Part shown: positions 62,159 to 64,000 of the stretch, piece by piece
Numbering within the stretch: the first letter of the stretch is position 1
How the letters are laid out: every line of letters starts with the position of its first letter
From: Amycolatopsis alkalitolerans
Lineage (GTDB): Bacteria; Actinomycetota; Actinomycetes; Mycobacteriales; Pseudonocardiaceae
Direction: 5' to 3'
Assembly: GCF_006152065.1 (NCBI RefSeq)
Contig: NZ_VDFW01000037.1
Coordinates: 1 to 64,000 of the forward strand
Length of the DNA stretch: 64,000 nt
The notes under the pieces: model-generated
Told to the model about the DNA's origin: nothing
The model's database searches: none
Seen by the model: only the letters and a program-made list of their open reading frames with translations
Made by a program: the position numbers and the translations under genes

Positions 62159-62713
62159 GTGTACGAAGGCGAGATCGCCTCCGTGCTCGTCACCGAGCAG
62201 CAGATCCAGGACAAGATCAACGAACTCGCCAAGCAGATCGCGGTCGACTACGCGCGGGACGGTGTGCACTGCGACCTCCTGCTCGTCGGCGTGCTCAAGG
62301 GCGCGGTCATGTTCATGACCGATTTCGCCCGCGCGCTGCCGATGCCGACGCAGCTGGAGTTCATGGCGGTCTCCTCCTACGGCTCCGCGACCTCGTCCTC
62401 GGGAGTCGTGCGGATCCTCAAGGACCTGGACCGGGACATCGCGGGCAAGCACGTGCTGATCGTCGAGGACATCGTCGACTCGGGGCTCACCCTGTCCTGG
62501 CTGCTGAAGAACCTCGCGAGCCGCAACCCGGCCTCGCTCGAGGTGTGCTCGCTGCTGCGCAAGCCGGACGCCGTCAAGGTGGATGTGCCCGTGAGGTACG
62601 TCGGGTTCGACATCCCGAACGAGTTCGTCGTCGGGTACGGCCTGGACTATGCGGAGCGTTACCGCGATCTCCCCTACATCGGGACGTTGGACCCCAAGGT
62701 CTACAGCTCGTGA
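62159..62713 (+). CDS. hpt: hypoxanthine phosphoribosyltransferase
   Basis: A 184-residue purine salvage enzyme forming IMP or GMP from hypoxanthine or guanine and PRPP. The PRPP loop is [14 protein letters not shown] (about residue 98), the pyrophosphate loop [15 protein letters not shown], and the base-binding part is [22 protein letters not shown]. The GTG at 62159 has AGAGGGG upstream and lies three bases after tilS. In most actinobacteria ftsH follows; here two type VII secretion genes come next within the window. Confidence 0.96.
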   Translation: MYEGEIASVLVTEQQIQDKINELAKQIAVDYARDGVHCDLLLVGVLKGAVMFMTDFARALPMPTQLEFMAVSSYGSATSSSGVVRILKDLDRDIAGKHVLIVEDIVDSGLTLSWLLKNLASRNPASLEVCSLLRKPDAVKVDVPVRYVGFDIPNEFVVGYGLDYAERYRDLPYIGTLDPKVYSS

Positions 62714-62855
62714 GTAACGGACGGTGAAGGCTCGGCGAATCCGGAACCGGAGGTCGCCGGAAGCCGTCATAATCCCTGTCCGAGTGCGTTAACCTATGCG
62801 AACAGGGGTAGCCGGGCGGCCACTCCCGGCATGGACTTGGGGCAGGAGAGAACCG

Positions 62856-63224
62856 ATGGGGAACAGCAGCTACGCGGATGCCGCGGCGTTCCGGAACGCG
62901 GCGGTGAACGGTCAGCTGGGAGTGGACCCGGACGCCGCGCAGAACGTGCTGAAGAAGATCCGCGCCGGTAAGGACTCGGTGGAGAACCTGCTGAGCAGCG
63001 CGGGCGCGCTCGCCGAGGCCCCGAAGCTCGGCGCGAACCCGGTCGGCGACGCGATCGCCGCGAAGTTCGTCCAGCGGGCCGAGGGCGGCGGGGACTCCTA
63101 CACCACGGCCCTGCGGAATCTCCTCAACCAGTACCAGCAGGCCGAGCAGGCCATCGTGCTGGCGATGCGCCACTACCACCAGATCGACCAGGCCGCTTCG
63201 GACGCGCTGTCCGGGCGCGCGTGA
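62856..63224 (+). CDS. small type VII secretion-associated helical protein
   Basis: A 122-residue, almost entirely helical protein (DPDAAQNVLKKIRAGKDSVE, then YTTALRNLLNQYQQAEQAIV) with the hairpin proportions of EspC/WXG-type secretion partners; a classical WXG triad is absent. AGGAGAG lies before the ATG at 62856. It is 13 bases ahead of a PPE/WXG-type gene, the usual pairing of two secreted helical proteins. In this family heterodimers are exported by the ESX machine, which is not in the window. Confidence 0.75.
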   Translation: MGNSSYADAAAFRNAAVNGQLGVDPDAAQNVLKKIRAGKDSVENLLSSAGALAEAPKLGANPVGDAIAAKFVQRAEGGGDSYTTALRNLLNQYQQAEQAIVLAMRHYHQIDQAASDALSGRA

Positions 63225-63237
63225 ACCAGGGGGCAAG

Positions 63238-64000
63238 ATGACCGGCTTCGACCAGCAGAGCAACCCCGGCGCCGGCGGCACGCCGGCGACCCCCGCGCCC
63301 ACCCCGGTCTCCATGGGTGACGGCAGCGAGAGCGCGGCGATCGTCCAGCAGGCGCGCAGCGGCGCGAACGGGTTCGACTACGGCTCGGACCGCGCGATCG
63401 GCAGCCCGCCGAACTGGGCCTCCCAGCAGAGCGATCAGCTCTACCGCGGCGCCACCCAGAACAACGACCCGGCGACGGCGGAGGCCACCGGCCATACCTG
63501 GAAGTCCCACGGCGACGAACTGCACCAGGCGGCCAACGACCTGTACAACGCGATCGTCGAACTCGGCAGCGTGTGGATCGGGCAGGGCGCCGGTGGCGCG
63601 CAGGGCGCCCTCGTCGGCATCGCCAACTCGAGCCAGCAGGCCGGCGACGCCGCGCACACCATGGCGAACCGCATGGCGCAGCAGGCCTCCGCGGCCGCCG
63701 AGGTCAAGAAGATGCCGGCGCCCAAGGAGTTCGACCCGGCCAAGCAGACCGCGGCGATGCTCGCCGGTGGTCCGGCCGCCATGGTCGCCGACATGAAGCA
63801 GCAGGCCGACGACGCCAAGTCGGTGCACGAGCAGCAGGTCCAGTACTTCAACGCGTACACGCGCGCGATGTCCGAAGTGGACGACTCCACGCCGAGCTTC
63901 GGCCCGGACTCGCTCGGCCTGCCGCCGGACGGCTCGATCGCCGGCGCCACCACCGCGTCCGCGGTCGGTCCCGCCCCGGTCGCCGGCGCCTTCACCGCGG
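63238..64000 (+). CDS. PPE/WXG-type type VII secretion substrate, partial at window end
   Basis: The first 254 codons of a gene running past base 64000. After a Pro/Gly-rich start the helical region has NPATAEATGHTWKSHGDELH-like spacing, then NAIVELGSVWIGQGAGGAQGAL with the W-x-G turn, followed by SSQQAGDAAHTMANRMAQQA. This is the PPE/WXG pattern of secreted ESX substrates. The later part (PAPKEFDPAKQTAAMLAGGP onward) starts a Pro/Ala-rich linker. It is the partner of the preceding gene. The C-terminal domain, which would tell whether it is a toxin, is not visible. Confidence 0.75.
   Translation, partial: MTGFDQQSNPGAGGTPATPAPTPVSMGDGSESAAIVQQARSGANGFDYGSDRAIGSPPNWASQQSDQLYRGATQNNDPATAEATGHTWKSHGDELHQAANDLYNAIVELGSVWIGQGAGGAQGALVGIANSSQQAGDAAHTMANRMAQQASAAAEVKKMPAPKEFDPAKQTAAMLAGGPAAMVADMKQQADDAKSVHEQQVQYFNAYTRAMSEVDDSTPSFGPDSLGLPPDGSIAGATTASAVGPAPVAGAFTA

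Overview
The window is high-GC actinobacterial DNA with long GTG/ATG-started operons, 1- to 14-base gene overlaps and GGAGG ribosome sites. Gene content and order point to Pseudonocardiaceae, probably Amycolatopsis or a close relative; this is inference from gene order and protein style, with no database search. Two blocks follow the order I recall from Mycobacterium tuberculosis. Block one (1-32796) runs acs, a MurNAc/peptidoglycan recycling set, HAD phosphatase, ssd, tad pilus genes, an MrfA-type helicase, hppA, a small conserved gene, topA, an MFS/dTMP-kinase-like fusion, the clamp-loader delta' gene and tRNA-Thr(CGU). Block two (57030-62713) runs ppa, a PBP4-type carboxypeptidase, a DUF2342 metalloprotease, tilS and hpt. 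The 24 kb between them is mostly accessory.

Region by region. 1-1655: the start of acs, diverging from a phosphoribosyltransferase and a Fic-like protein. 1660-8165: two minus-strand units, murR-murQ and nagZ-namZ-serine hydrolase, which together can break down and salvage MurNAc-containing wall fragments. 8614-15565: HAD phosphatase, then ssd and tadA/B/C, a DUF4244 pilin-like protein and two TadE-like proteins; a decayed IS110 transposase lies between ssd and tadA. 15824-18888: a primase-polymerase-domain protein converging on an MrfA-type helicase. 19108-22893: a H+-pyrophosphatase, a lipoprotein and a MerR-TipAS regulator with a textbook 19-bp-spacer promoter. 22994-32605: a WhiA-like protein without a visible HTH, topA, two small genes, the MFS/kinase fusion, the delta' gene and a secreted anchored protein.

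32797-43038, past the tRNA-Thr gene and its terminator: a Nudix remnant, three type VII secretion-associated genes, a truncated AICE-type FtsK/TraB translocase, an IS5-type transposase scar, then an OmpR two-component system diverging from a lipoprotein-adaptor-ABC (MacAB-like) export operon. 43150-48470: a divergent catabolic island built from a GntR/FCD regulator, an FmdA-type amidase and an AtzH-AtzE-type fusion on one side and a cytosine-deaminase-like amidohydrolase plus DUF1097 transporter on the other, with two matched operators between them. 48500-54381: scars (IS1380, a broken WXG-type gene, a flavin-oxidase-like fragment) around a UvrA-like drug-resistance ATPase, a VOC protein, an AraC regulator and a Pr6Pr membrane protein.

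54472-62713: TetR regulator, gamma carbonic anhydrase, glyA under a ZTP (pfl) riboswitch, ppa, PBP4-type carboxypeptidase, metalloprotease, tilS and hpt. 62856-64000: two type VII secretion (WXG/PPE-like) genes. No CRISPR array, rRNA or replication origin was seen. The most unusual items are a 232-bp palindromic element with 21-bp tandem repeats (59762-59993), the operator pair at 46532-46586 with its uncharacterised amide-catabolic genes, the deaminase-like enzyme lacking two catalytic residues, the pseudokinase half of the MFS fusion, the WhiA-like protein, and the multi-state palindrome between glyA and ppa.
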